Source: Alphaproteobacteria bacterium (GTDB taxonomy: Bacteria > Pseudomonadota > Alphaproteobacteria > RF32 > CAG-239). From it: a stretch of 64,000 nt of DNA. This document shows, in pieces, positions 1-9,364 of the stretch (its first letter is position 1; every line of letters starts with the position of its first letter). The translations under genes were made by a program, and so were the position numbers. The notes under the pieces were generated by a model. The model did not search any database. It saw only the letters and a program-made list of their open reading frames with translations, and was not told where the DNA came from. The stretch is from assembly GCA_017635595.1 (NCBI GenBank), contig JAGBLF010000006.1, positions 19,104 through 83,103 on the forward strand. Direction: 5' to 3'.

Positions 1-151
1 CAAGCGGATCTTCTTCCATAATGGTGTGGCAAACGTCAATACACTCATTACAAATATATACGCCGCGACCGGCCACTAACTTTTTGACTTCTTTCTGGCT
101 TTTGCCGCAGAAAGAACAATGCAATATATCATCACTGTCTTTATCGCTCAT
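1..151 (-). CDS. clpX: ClpX, ATPase subunit of the ClpXP protease (5' end only)
   Basis: Only the first 50 codons lie in the window; the gene runs off its left edge. The start ATG is at 151, preceded on the minus strand by AGGTGG. The translated part is the N-terminal zinc-binding dimerisation domain: two CxxC pairs (CSFC near residues 13-16 and CNEC near 38-41) that bind one zinc and recruit substrates and adaptors. ClpX is the hexameric AAA+ unfoldase that feeds proteins to ClpP in the cytosol. The gene follows clpP by 7 bases, so the two are one operon, the usual arrangement. The AAA+ part cannot be checked here. Confidence 0.93.
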   Translation of the reverse strand, partial: MSDKDSDDILHCSFCGKSQKEVKKLVAGRGVYICNECIDVCHTIMEEDPL

Positions 152-158
152 TTTCCAC

Positions 159-779
159 CTACTTTATATCATTACGACTGCTGATAATATGGTCAATCAA
201 ACCGAATTCCAAAGCTTCTTCCGGCGTCATAAAATTATCACGATCCATTGCTTTTTCGATAACCGATAATTTTTGACCGGTATTTTTGGCATAAATCGCA
301 TTCAAACGTTTGCGTAAATCCAAAATCAATTTAGCTTGAATTTCAATATCGGCGGCCTGACCTTTAGCCCCGCCCGACGGTTGATGAATCATAATCTGCG
401 AATTTGGCAGCGAATAGCGCTTGCCTTTGGCACCGCCGGCCAGCAAAAACGAACCCATCGAACACGCCTGACCGACACAAATGGTCGCCACATCACACGA
501 AATATATTGCATGGTATCATACATGGCCATACCGGAAGTCACAACGCCGCCCGGCGAATTAATGTAAAGCGAAATATCTTTTTTCGGATTTTCGGCTTCC
601 AAAAACAGCAACTGTGCGCATACAAGCGACGAAACCGTATCATCGACTTCGCCGGTTAAGAAAATAATTCTTTCTTTCAACAGGCGTGAAAAAATATCAA
701 ACTGACGCTCGCCCTTCGGTGTCTGTTCAATAACCATCGGCACCAAAGAATCGGTAATTAATTCGGGTTGTTTAATCAT
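159..779 (-). CDS. clpP: ATP-dependent Clp protease proteolytic subunit ClpP
   Basis: A 206-residue serine peptidase (family S14) forming the double-heptamer chamber of ClpXP. The catalytic triad is visible: Ser107 in GQACSMGS, His132 in MIHQPSGG and Asp181 in MDRDNF, with the same spacing (25 and 49 residues) as in the E. coli enzyme. The short N-terminal stretch before [10 protein letters not shown] is probably a processed propeptide. Length is normal for the family. It lies immediately upstream of clpX and both are read leftward. The AT-rich region 780-883 should hold its promoter; I could not assign one securely. Confidence 0.97.
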   Translation of the reverse strand: MIKQPELITDSLVPMVIEQTPKGERQFDIFSRLLKERIIFLTGEVDDTVSSLVCAQLLFLEAENPKKDISLYINSPGGVVTSGMAMYDTMQYISCDVATICVGQACSMGSFLLAGGAKGKRYSLPNSQIMIHQPSGGAKGQAADIEIQAKLILDLRKRLNAIYAKNTGQKLSVIEKAMDRDNFMTPEEALEFGLIDHIISSRNDIK

Positions 780-883
780 TGACTTTCCTTATCTTAACAT
801 TAAGCTTTTTCTATTAAAAGCCATTATATTTAATATTTTCTAAAGATGTATGAATTTTTAGTGACAATTGCAAGTTTTATATA

Positions 884-912
884 TTGACAAAATATACAAA
901 ACAATATATCAT
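884..912 (+). promoter_or_regulatory. Sigma-70 type promoter for the gene at 954
   Basis: TTGACA at 884-889, a 17-base spacer, and TATCAT at 907-912. The -35 box is a perfect consensus. It would start transcription near 919 and give a leader of about 35 bases before the ATG at 954. Confidence 0.65.
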
Positions 913-953
913 TAAGCCAATTCACTTATTATTAACCATTAAAAATTAGGTCT

Positions 954-1379
954 ATGAAACAAATTTATCACGAAGAGTTTATCAATGAGTGGAACACAGC
1001 TTACGATAACTGGTACGGCAAATTCCGCATCCGCGCCAAACAGCCTATGCGCGAGTATAACGACGGCTATGGTACACAGGTGTTTGAGCCTCAGGAGTGT
1101 TTCTGGTGTCACATTTGGAACGGACAGCACTGCGTTTACGGACGCACCGAGCTTATTCCGGGTGTAACCATCGTCAGCGGCACCAACAGCTCGCCGATGT
1201 TTTTCACCCCCAAACAGGTGGTTGAAGATTTCGTCTTTGCTGACGCCGATCCATTCACAAACAGTAGGTACATTCCGTCAACTTCCGGGTACCGAAAAGC
1301 GCTGGATGCCATCAAGGCAAAAATCACGGCCAACGCCGAAATCTACCCGCAGACTGACCCGCTGTACCGTGGTGAGTAA
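954..1379 (+). CDS. Protein of unknown function, lone transcription unit
   Basis: A 141-residue soluble protein with no signal peptide or membrane segment, rich in Trp, Tyr and Phe (for example NEWNTAYDNWYGKF and CFWCHIWNGQHC). I recognise no domain. The CFWCHIW stretch has two cysteines and a histidine that could bind metal, but this is only a guess. It has its own strong promoter (884-912) and a strong terminator (1393-1437), and stands between two leftward operons. Its codons look more GC-rich than the neighbours' and the AT-rich leader with a weak ribosome site (TTAGG) looks foreign, so recent acquisition is plausible but not shown. Confidence 0.75.
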   Translation: MKQIYHEEFINEWNTAYDNWYGKFRIRAKQPMREYNDGYGTQVFEPQECFWCHIWNGQHCVYGRTELIPGVTIVSGTNSSPMFFTPKQVVEDFVFADADPFTNSRYIPSTSGYRKALDAIKAKITANAEIYPQTDPLYRGE

Positions 1380-1392
1380 ACTCTAAAAAAAT

Positions 1393-1437
1393 TACCCCCT
1401 GCTTTACATCTGTAAAACAGGGGGTATTTGTTTAATA
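1393..1437 (+). terminator. Strong bidirectional intrinsic terminator
   Basis: TACCCCCTG at 1393-1401 pairs with CAGGGGGTA at 1418-1426; inside it TTTACA (1403-1408) pairs with TGTAAA (1411-1416). A T-rich tail follows, and the opposite strand also ends in a T run, so it can serve both the gene at 954 and the leftward Lon-like gene that ends at 1450. Confidence 0.88.
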
Positions 1438-1449
1438 ATAACGGTTTTA

Positions 1450-3885
1450 TTATAATTTTCCGTGTGTTTCTTGCGCATATTTGCGATAATCTTCGTAATA
1501 GCCGCGCAAACTTTCTTTAACCATGTAATTGACGGTTCCTTTCGGGAACTCGCCTTTAGTATTGGCCTTACCTGCCTTTTTGCCGGTCAAAATTTCAATG
1601 CCGTCATCAACCGTGTCTATGGCATAAATGGCAAATTTACCTTCTTCAACGGCTTGAACGACATCCGAACGCAACATCAAATCTTCGACATTCGTGCGCG
1701 GAATGACAACACCTTGTTTACCGGTTAAACCGCCGTGTACACAGACATCAAAGAAGCCTTCGATTTTTTCGTTAACACCGCCGATCGGCTGAATTTCACC
1801 AAACTGGTTAATTGAACCGGTTACGCCGAAACTTTGCTTAATCGGCAAACCGGTAATTGCCGAAATCATACAATAGTATTCGGTTGAAGATGCACTGTCG
1901 CCGTCAACCCCGCCGTACGATTGTTCAAATACGATAGATGCCGATAACGACAGCGGCGAATGTTTGGCAAAACGGTTGGAAATAAGGGATTTCAAAATCA
2001 AAACACCTTTGGTATGTATAGGTCCGCTCAACTTAATCTCGCGTTCAATATCCACAAAATCGCCGGTACCCATACGAACCTGGGTGGTAATACGTGACGG
2101 TTTGCCGAATGAATAGCTGGAAAAGTCATAGACGACCAAACCGTTTATCTGACCGACACGTTCACCTTTAACATCCATCAAAATCGTACCTTTTTCGATT
2201 TCTTCAAGCATTGATTTTTTAACGCGGTCCGAACGATAAATTTGTGCGTCAATGGCTTGCTCAATATGGTTTTTGCCGATTTGTTTGGCGTTAGATTTGC
2301 GCGCCCAATAATCGGCTTCACGCAGCAAATCACCGATGGAAGAGATATGCGCGGTTAATTTAGCCGAATTACCGGCAAGCCTTGAGGCATATTCGATGAC
2401 ACGCGCCACCGCCTGACGATTTAATGAACGCAAACCTTTTTTCTGTGACAATGATCCGATTAATTTGGCATATTCGACTTCATTTTCGTCATTACGATCC
2501 ATTATGGTACCGAAATCAGCCTCAACCTTAAAGAAATCTCTAAAGTCCGGATCACGTTCACACAACAAGTCATAAATTTCAAAATCGCCGGTCAAAACAA
2601 CTTTGACATCCAGCGGAATCGGCTCAGGATCAAGTGAAATTGTCGTAAAACTGGTTTCTTCGCTCGGTGCTTCGATTTTAATTTTTTTCGAGCCTAAAGC
2701 CCGTTTAAGCGAATCCCAGGCAAACGGCTGTTCCAAAACCTTACGGGCATCAAGGAGCAAAAAGCCGCCGTTGGCACAATGAAGCGCACCGGCCTTAATC
2801 AACGTAAAGTCTGTTAATAAAGCACCATATTGTTGGATTCTTTCCACTTTACCGACAAGATTTCCTTGTGTCGGGTGATCAAGCTGAATAATAGGCGCAC
2901 CGGACTGAGGCGTATTTTTAACAATAACGTTTACTTTGAGTTTATCAAACTTATCCTCTTCCGGCTGTTTCATCTTACTTAAAAGATTTTGAATCTGATC
3001 ATTTTCATCACCGCCCATCGGCTGTTTTTCTTTATCTTCAGGCACAAATTCATCAATGTTATCCAGTATATGTTCTTGCACCGATTTTAAGAATTTGGTT
3101 GCACCGGAAAACGACTTATATTTTTTGCGCAACTCGTCAATCGGATCTTTTACCGCTGATTTTACAAATTTTTCGCGCACCGTATCAATTTCTCGTTTTT
3201 GCTTTTCTTCCCAATGCGGTAAATCCTGTGTGGCATTTTCGATTTCTTCCTGCATGGCATTCAAATCATCCATTACCAATTTCTTTTCGTCTTCCGGAAG
3301 TTGGTCAAAGGCATCGGGACTCAAAACCTCGCCGTCTTTCATCGGTGCAACCACTAAGCCCATTTGCATATGCAGCAACGAGACACGCTTTCCTTTGGCT
3401 TTTTTTTGCAGCACACTGATATATTCTTCTTTTTTGGTTTTATATTTTTGGCGGACGATATTGATTGCCGCTTTATACTCTTCCGATTCGATAAGCGCCG
3501 GTAATGTCGTTGAAAATTCTTCTATCAAATCGTCGATATCTTTGGCAAAATTGGCAGCCTCGCCTGCCGGAAAACGAATAGCAATCGGTTTGTACGGTTC
3601 ATCAAAATTATAAACATACGCCCAGTCATCCGGTGTTTTGCGATTTTTGGCTTCTTTTTCCAAAATACGTTTAACAAGACTCGTTTTACCGGTTCCTTCA
3701 GGGCCTAAGCAAAACAGGTTATAACCTCTCGATCGAATATGAATACCTAATTCAACCGCACTGATAGCACGGTCTTGTCCGAGAGCAGACAAGCGTTCTT
3801 CCAGTTCTGCCGTGGTCGTAAAATCAAACTTTGAAGGGTCACATTTGCGATAAAGTTGGTTAGAAGTTAATTTTGTAATAGCCAT
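1450..3885 (-). CDS. Lon-like (LonB-type) ATP-dependent protease
   Basis: An 811-residue AAA+ protease of the COG1067 type (AAA domain fused to a Lon S16 peptidase, without the classical Lon N-terminal domain). The Walker A motif GPEGTGKTS is at residues 61-69. A long charged, helical insert (about 150-310) replaces the usual compact AAA small domain. The peptidase domain is at about 560-790 with the Ser-Lys dyad at Ser664 (in GDSAS) and Lys707 (in GGVNEKIEGFF); the 43-residue spacing equals that of E. coli Lon. No membrane segments, so it is cytosolic, unlike archaeal LonB. Substrates are unknown. It is a single gene, leftward, ending at a shared terminator. Confidence 0.92.
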   Translation of the reverse strand: MAITKLTSNQLYRKCDPSKFDFTTTAELEERLSALGQDRAISAVELGIHIRSRGYNLFCLGPEGTGKTSLVKRILEKEAKNRKTPDDWAYVYNFDEPYKPIAIRFPAGEAANFAKDIDDLIEEFSTTLPALIESEEYKAAINIVRQKYKTKKEEYISVLQKKAKGKRVSLLHMQMGLVVAPMKDGEVLSPDAFDQLPEDEKKLVMDDLNAMQEEIENATQDLPHWEEKQKREIDTVREKFVKSAVKDPIDELRKKYKSFSGATKFLKSVQEHILDNIDEFVPEDKEKQPMGGDENDQIQNLLSKMKQPEEDKFDKLKVNVIVKNTPQSGAPIIQLDHPTQGNLVGKVERIQQYGALLTDFTLIKAGALHCANGGFLLLDARKVLEQPFAWDSLKRALGSKKIKIEAPSEETSFTTISLDPEPIPLDVKVVLTGDFEIYDLLCERDPDFRDFFKVEADFGTIMDRNDENEVEYAKLIGSLSQKKGLRSLNRQAVARVIEYASRLAGNSAKLTAHISSIGDLLREADYWARKSNAKQIGKNHIEQAIDAQIYRSDRVKKSMLEEIEKGTILMDVKGERVGQINGLVVYDFSSYSFGKPSRITTQVRMGTGDFVDIEREIKLSGPIHTKGVLILKSLISNRFAKHSPLSLSASIVFEQSYGGVDGDSASSTEYYCMISAITGLPIKQSFGVTGSINQFGEIQPIGGVNEKIEGFFDVCVHGGLTGKQGVVIPRTNVEDLMLRSDVVQAVEEGKFAIYAIDTVDDGIEILTGKKAGKANTKGEFPKGTVNYMVKESLRGYYEDYRKYAQETHGKL

Positions 3886-3952
3886 TTTAAAAATATCCTG
3901 TATGATTAATTATTACTGGTAATATACATATTAAAATGCTAATATAGTGTAA

Positions 3953-5443
3953 ATGTTGATAAAATATTTTGAATATATTGCTGTTATTTTGTCGGTATGC
4001 CTGTTTTTAATTCCGACCATAACATGGCGTTTACGGTTGCGGCTCAAGTATTTGCAGAAGCTGACACGCATAAACGTTTTAAAACGTCAGCAACGCTGTG
4101 AAAAAAGTGTATTGTTTTCATCAGACATTTTAAACCGTGCCGTTCAAAAACTTTATTTTTCAAAAAGTCCGAAAGCTAGAGAAGCACTCATTTATGCCGT
4201 CGGCGGCAGGGTTTCAAAATCTGCCGTTTTTTTTGCCGAATCTCAACCTATGCTGGCCTTACTGCTGTCCGCACACGAAAATGCCGACCCTTCGTACAAA
4301 AAGATGCTCAAGCAAAAGCGTTTATGGATGAATACCGTGCCATATTGCATTTATCTGCCGATTATGGCCCGCCTTATGTTTGACCATAAAACTTTAATGC
4401 AAATCATCGGCAAATATAACCCTAAAGTTTTACGCAAAAACAGCCGGCAAACATTGGCTTATTATCAATATATCGCGGCCTGTGCCTATTTGTTTGACGG
4501 TAATATGCTGTCGGCCTCGCAAAGTGCCTCGAGCGCTTTAAAAACATTTCAAAAAATTAAATATTCGGCCGAAGAAGCCGAGACTTATTTATTGCTTGCC
4601 GAAATATACCGTATAAGTTGTGTTAATGATATTGCACACACCATGCTTGAGGCAGCCTTAAAAATTTATAAAGCCCAAGATCTGAAATTATTGACAGCGA
4701 AAGCAATTGTCGCAACAGGTATGTTATTGCTGTTTGAAAACAGATATGAAGAGGCCGAAAAACAGTACATACAAGCGCTTCAAATTGCACCGAACCGTTC
4801 ATTAAAGGCCGATATCAATAATCAATTGGCGCTCTACCACATTGTGCAAAATAATCCGGCAAAAGCACAAAATTTTGCATTGAAAGCCGCTCGGATACAC
4901 ACCGAATTAAAGCATTTTTTCAGCGAGGCATTCAGTTATCAATTACTCGGACAAGCAGCTTTTCAAAAAAAGCAATATGAAAAAACGCGCCGACACCTAA
5001 AATATGCGGCTTCTTTATACTTAAAACAAAACAATTTTTCAGCCTATTCCGAATGTCTGTATCTGTCAGCCGAATCTTACTACAAGCAAAATAAGTACAA
5101 ACCTGCCGAATCACAGCTTCGGCACATTCTGAATATCAGGCAAAAGCAAAACAATAATTTTCATACCGCTAACGCTTACAGTCTGCTTGGTTTGATTTAT
5201 CTTCAAACCGGCGATTATCAAAGAGCAAAAGTATTATTTCAGCAGTCATTACACTTAGAACAAAATCATGAACGCTGCGAAGGATTGCTTGTCGACTATG
5301 CCAATTTAGCCCTGCTTGATGAGCTCGGCGGTAACATATATGCAGCACAAAATAACTTAAAAATCGCACTTGAATACGCAAAAAAAACCGAAAACAAAGA
5401 TTTAATACATATTATCGAAAATAAGCTCAAACCTTTGACTTAA
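3953..5443 (+). CDS. Membrane-anchored TPR-repeat protein
   Basis: 496 residues. An N-terminal hydrophobic segment (about residues 8-26) followed by a basic stretch (WRLRLRLKYLQK) suggests an inner-membrane anchor with a cytoplasmic body. From about 160 to 480 the protein is made of helical TPR-like units with Tyr/Ala spacing (for example AYSLLGLIYLQTGDYQRAKVLF near 405). TPRs bind protein partners; the partner is not evident. It is divergent from the Lon-like gene (67 bases between starts) and is followed by a second TPR membrane protein and the YwqK-repeat gene, all rightward. A leader of only a few bases before the ATG suggests a promoter in 3886-3950. Confidence 0.8.
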   Translation: MLIKYFEYIAVILSVCLFLIPTITWRLRLRLKYLQKLTRINVLKRQQRCEKSVLFSSDILNRAVQKLYFSKSPKAREALIYAVGGRVSKSAVFFAESQPMLALLLSAHENADPSYKKMLKQKRLWMNTVPYCIYLPIMARLMFDHKTLMQIIGKYNPKVLRKNSRQTLAYYQYIAACAYLFDGNMLSASQSASSALKTFQKIKYSAEEAETYLLLAEIYRISCVNDIAHTMLEAALKIYKAQDLKLLTAKAIVATGMLLLFENRYEEAEKQYIQALQIAPNRSLKADINNQLALYHIVQNNPAKAQNFALKAARIHTELKHFFSEAFSYQLLGQAAFQKKQYEKTRRHLKYAASLYLKQNNFSAYSECLYLSAESYYKQNKYKPAESQLRHILNIRQKQNNNFHTANAYSLLGLIYLQTGDYQRAKVLFQQSLHLEQNHERCEGLLVDYANLALLDELGGNIYAAQNNLKIALEYAKKTENKDLIHIIENKLKPLT

Positions 5444-5552
5444 TACTTTACATTTATATCCGAATTGTATAAAGTCAAAAAAGCAAAAGAGATTAAATCC
5501 AACAAGCTGAGAACAGCGCATTTGGGTTAAATATTGGAGGGGAATAAGCGGT

Positions 5553-6890
5553 TTGTTACACGAACTCGACACACAGAATACCGTTACACAATTTGCAACG
5601 CAGTATGAAAAGATTCACGATTCAATTGTGAGTGAGTTTGGTGTGCAAGGCTTGTACATGATGGCTTTGCTGGCACTGTTTATTTTTACCATTTTGATTA
5701 TTCACGTAAAATCAGCCATAGATACGCTCCGTGAAGGTTCTGTCAAATCGAATAAAAATTTTGATCAGCCGGAGCATTTATTGCTTGAAGCGCCGAATAA
5801 TACGCAGTATGAATATGAAAATGATGATGAAACCGACGATGTTCAACAATATGCCGAAGAAGAACTTTCACCCGAAGAAGAACTGTCAAAGTCATTGGTG
5901 GAGGTATCCAGCGTATCAGATGATATTTTGAATATTCAGGCCGATTATGCCAAACTTAAAATGAAAATGAGTAATCAGGCACGCCGGCAAAAGCAATCAT
6001 TATCTTATTGGAAGCAACAGTATGAGCAACAATTAACCGAAATCCACCGCGAAGAGCAAATACAACAAGATCTGAGTGAAGAACAGCGCCGTAAAAAAGA
6101 TATTCACGATTTGGTTTGCATGATATTGAATTTACTCGGACGCGGTGTCAGCGTTTCCAAAACAATTCAGGCCGTCTTTTTCCATAATCAGGAACGATTT
6201 ACCGAACAGGAAATTATCCAGCTGGTGCAAACAATTCGTGACTTTATCGGTTTATGCAATGCCGGCCACTTTGATTTATTGCCTAACCGTGACAATTTAC
6301 CTTTAAACAAAGAAGCCGTTTACGCTTGGGCGCACGGTGATACAACGCCGTGTCTGACCTTGTTGCAATCTTATTTAAATATGCTGATGGAACAAAGTGC
6401 TCGTGAAGAAGGTTTGATTAAAGATATGACTTATGCTCAAGCGGCCAATTGTGCCTGCATTATGGGTAATATTGCCCGTCTTACGGATATGGAACTGGCG
6501 CATAACTCTTTTGAATTGGCAACCGAACTTTCACCGCGCAGTACTTGTGCCTGGAGCAATTTGGCCGATATGTATTCTGCCGAACAAAATAAAGAACGTG
6601 CCATGATTGCCTATCAAACCGTTTTAGATTTGGGCGACAACATAATGTACAGTTGGCAACTGGCAAACGCTCAGAGTAATCTTGCCGACTATTATGAAAA
6701 ATTAGGCGTTGGCGCAAAAGCACATGAATTGCGGCAAAATTGTTACGATTTTTATAAGGATTACGGTATCCGTATGCCGCTATCTAAAGCAGAAATTGCT
6801 GCTTTTGCTTTAATTTTCAGCCAAAAGGACAATAATCTGGACGGTTCACTGGATAATTTAATAGCGACAGAGCCCGGTTATATAATGTAA
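5553..6890 (+). CDS. Single-pass membrane protein with coiled coil and TPR-like C-terminus (TTG start)
   Basis: 445 residues. The start is TTG at 5553, with GGAGGGG ten bases upstream and no in-frame ATG until the membrane segment. One membrane span lies at about residues 34-50 (GLYMMALLALFIFTILIIHV). It is followed by an acidic linker (about 80-115, many Glu/Asp), a coiled-coil region (about 125-185, Gln/Lys/Arg-rich), and TPR-like helices at about 290-400. The architecture suggests a scaffold at the cytoplasmic membrane. It probably forms one unit with the TPR gene upstream (110-base gap). No function can be named. Confidence 0.8.
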   Translation: MLHELDTQNTVTQFATQYEKIHDSIVSEFGVQGLYMMALLALFIFTILIIHVKSAIDTLREGSVKSNKNFDQPEHLLLEAPNNTQYEYENDDETDDVQQYAEEELSPEEELSKSLVEVSSVSDDILNIQADYAKLKMKMSNQARRQKQSLSYWKQQYEQQLTEIHREEQIQQDLSEEQRRKKDIHDLVCMILNLLGRGVSVSKTIQAVFFHNQERFTEQEIIQLVQTIRDFIGLCNAGHFDLLPNRDNLPLNKEAVYAWAHGDTTPCLTLLQSYLNMLMEQSAREEGLIKDMTYAQAANCACIMGNIARLTDMELAHNSFELATELSPRSTCAWSNLADMYSAEQNKERAMIAYQTVLDLGDNIMYSWQLANAQSNLADYYEKLGVGAKAHELRQNCYDFYKDYGIRMPLSKAEIAAFALIFSQKDNNLDGSLDNLIATEPGYIM

Positions 6891-6980
6891 TTTTTATGGT
6901 ACAACCCGTTGAAACAGCTTGAATAACCTTATTTTTTGTGCTAGCTGTTATATATATATTGATTATATCGGAGAATAGAT

Positions 6981-9143
6981 ATGAATAAAAACAAATTAAT
7001 CCTGGTTGCCGTGCTGGCTGTTTTAGGCATCATTGCCATCAAAATGGATTTAAAACCAAACCTTGAAAGCACTGATGTGTATGAAGCAATCGAATCAACT
7101 AAAAAACCAATGTTGGTTCGGCACGAAGACGGCATTGACAAAAACTATTACTCCAATGGCTCTATTCGAACCGAAACGCCTTATGTCAACGGTGTCCGAA
7201 ACGGCATTGTCAAAAATTACTATCCCGACGGCTCCGTTAAATCAGAGCTGACTTACGTTGATGATAAACAGGAAGGACCGACAAAAACCTACTATAAAAA
7301 CGGCAAAATCGAAAAACTTTATACTTATGCCAATGATATGCTCAACGGTCCGGCCAAAGCTTATGATGAAGAAGGTCATTTGGTTACCGAGACAGAGTTC
7401 AAAAACAATGTTCAGCACGATAAAGAAATCGGCTATTACCCGAGCGGCAAACCGAGCTACATTTTCTATCTGGATGAAAACGGTCTAATGACCGGTAAAA
7501 TGAAAGAGTTCTATGAAAACGGCAATATCGCTACCGAGACTTCTTTTATTGCCGGAAAAGAAGAAGGCCTTAAAACCACTTTTTATGAAAACAAAAAAAT
7601 CAGAAGCACAGCCAATTTCCAGGGAGGTTTGCTCGACGGTGAAGCAATAACTTACGACGAAGACGGTAACGTTGTCACCCAAATTAATTATGTAAAAGAC
7701 AAACTGGAAGGTAAGGCTTTTGCCTACTATCCGGATAAAAGTGTCAAAGAAGAAGCTGACTTTGTCGATAACCTGCATGAAGGTTCGTTTAAGAAATTTG
7801 CTCCGAACGGAACACTGGTTTATGATGCCACTTATGTCCGGGACCAACAGGAAGGAATGACTCGTCTGTTTTATGATTCCGGCGCGCCTTACGCCGAACT
7901 CCCGTATCATGATGGTTTACTTGTGGGGAAAGCCACTATTTATTATGAAAACGGTAAGGTTTTATCGACAGCCGAATTTGAAGGCGGCTTCGTAACCGGT
8001 CATGAAATCGGTTATTACGAAAACGGTAATAAGCAGTATGATTACAAATATTTGAAAGGTCAATTAAACGGACCGGCAATAGACTATTATGAAAACGGGC
8101 AGATAAAACAAGAAGCTACATACCAAAACGGTCAGGCAACAAATTACGTCCGCTCGTATGATACAAAGGGAAATAAGCTGTTTGAGGCCGAATATTTGGA
8201 TAATGCGCTGTCGGGGAAGGTTACCTATTACTTAGAAGGCGGAAATAAAGCCAAAAGCGTTATTCCGTACTCCAAAGGTAAAATTTCAGGAAATATTGTC
8301 CAAACCGGAAAATACGGCAATAAAGAAAAAGAAATTGTTTATAAAGACGGCGTATATCAAGGCGAATCTTTCGGATATTATCCGACGGGTGAAAAAAAGT
8401 ACCGCTTGGTAACCCCTACCAAAAATATCGAAGCCGGTGACTTGTATTATGATGACCAAGGGAACCCTGTCACAGATAATTTAACAGGCGTTTTAACTAT
8501 CTTTAACCGTGATGGTTCGACACAGGCAGAAGTCCCTTATAAAAAAGGACAAATCACAGGACTGTTAAAAATCTACCATGAAGGGACTAAACAAGTCAAA
8601 ACTGAAGCACAGATGGTTGACGGCTTATGCGAAGGTTACTATAAAGAATATGACGAAGACGGACATCTGGTATCGGAAGCCAACTACAAAAATGATAAGA
8701 TTGACGGCAAACAAACACAGTATTACGCCAACGGCAAGGTTATGGATGTTATTCCGTTTACCGACGGTGTTGCCAACGGATTGGCCACCGGTTATTATGA
8801 AAACGGCAAGCAAGCATTTTCCGTCCCGTTCAAAAACGGCGAAATGCATGGAATGCTGACTGTTTTATACCCGAACGGCAAAACTCAGGTTGAAAAATTA
8901 TACCAGAACGGTTTTTGGAACGGCGAAGAATATCGTGCCTATAATGCCGATGGTAAGTTAACCATCGAAATCACCAAAGATTCTTTCGGTACACATTACT
9001 ACAATGTTGCTGCAAGCGGCGAGAAAACCGCTATGACCGAAGATGAAAAAAACACATTGCTGGAGAGAATCGATATGCCTTATCTGCGCGATAAAAATGC
9101 CGAGGAAATCGAAACAATGGCTGAAAAAGTTTTATCTAGATAG
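6981..9143 (+). CDS. Large YwqK/MORN-type repeat protein
   Basis: 720 residues. An N-terminal hydrophobic segment (about 4-22) acts as a signal anchor or signal peptide; no lipobox cysteine. The rest is more than twenty units of roughly 20-25 residues with the pattern GxxxxYYxNGxxxxExxYxxGxxxG, the COG2849 (YwqK, MORN_2) repeat. These repeats fold as stacked beta hairpins. Homologues are often labelled 'YwqK family antitoxin', but that name rests on one Bacillus case and should not be read as function here. The ribosome site GGAG precedes the ATG at 6981. slyX follows 11 bases after its stop. Confidence 0.85.
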   Translation: MNKNKLILVAVLAVLGIIAIKMDLKPNLESTDVYEAIESTKKPMLVRHEDGIDKNYYSNGSIRTETPYVNGVRNGIVKNYYPDGSVKSELTYVDDKQEGPTKTYYKNGKIEKLYTYANDMLNGPAKAYDEEGHLVTETEFKNNVQHDKEIGYYPSGKPSYIFYLDENGLMTGKMKEFYENGNIATETSFIAGKEEGLKTTFYENKKIRSTANFQGGLLDGEAITYDEDGNVVTQINYVKDKLEGKAFAYYPDKSVKEEADFVDNLHEGSFKKFAPNGTLVYDATYVRDQQEGMTRLFYDSGAPYAELPYHDGLLVGKATIYYENGKVLSTAEFEGGFVTGHEIGYYENGNKQYDYKYLKGQLNGPAIDYYENGQIKQEATYQNGQATNYVRSYDTKGNKLFEAEYLDNALSGKVTYYLEGGNKAKSVIPYSKGKISGNIVQTGKYGNKEKEIVYKDGVYQGESFGYYPTGEKKYRLVTPTKNIEAGDLYYDDQGNPVTDNLTGVLTIFNRDGSTQAEVPYKKGQITGLLKIYHEGTKQVKTEAQMVDGLCEGYYKEYDEDGHLVSEANYKNDKIDGKQTQYYANGKVMDVIPFTDGVANGLATGYYENGKQAFSVPFKNGEMHGMLTVLYPNGKTQVEKLYQNGFWNGEEYRAYNADGKLTIEITKDSFGTHYYNVAASGEKTAMTEDEKNTLLERIDMPYLRDKNAEEIETMAEKVLSR

Positions 9144-9154
9144 ACTGAAAAACA

Positions 9155-9364
9155 ATGACTGAAGATGAAATCAGATGCCGCCTGATTGATATTGAAATGG
9201 CTTTGGACAATCAGGCTAAAACAATAGATGACTTAAGCGAAATGGTTGTTAAACAAGGTAAACTTATCGACCATTTGCTTAAACAAAACGAATTGCTTCG
9301 TGATGCACTTTCAACCGATGTGGTTAAACCCTTGAGTGACGAAACACCGCCGCCGCATTATTAA
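9155..9364 (+). CDS. slyX: SlyX family protein
   Basis: 69 residues, almost entirely one helical coiled coil with heptads (IDIEMAL, IDDLSEM, IDHLLKQ) and the family's characteristic C-terminal tail PPPHY. Known SlyX proteins are small coiled-coil proteins of undefined function. The gene lies 11 bases after the YwqK-repeat gene and its last codons overlap the end of the convergent HAD gene by 4 bases. Confidence 0.85.
   Translation: MTEDEIRCRLIDIEMALDNQAKTIDDLSEMVVKQGKLIDHLLKQNELLRDALSTDVVKPLSDETPPPHY

Noticed and set aside
336..659. Opposite-strand open frames inside clpP, dnaK, dnaJ, ponA and other genes
   Set aside because: They are shadows of strongly supported genes and lack ribosome sites and recognisable domains.
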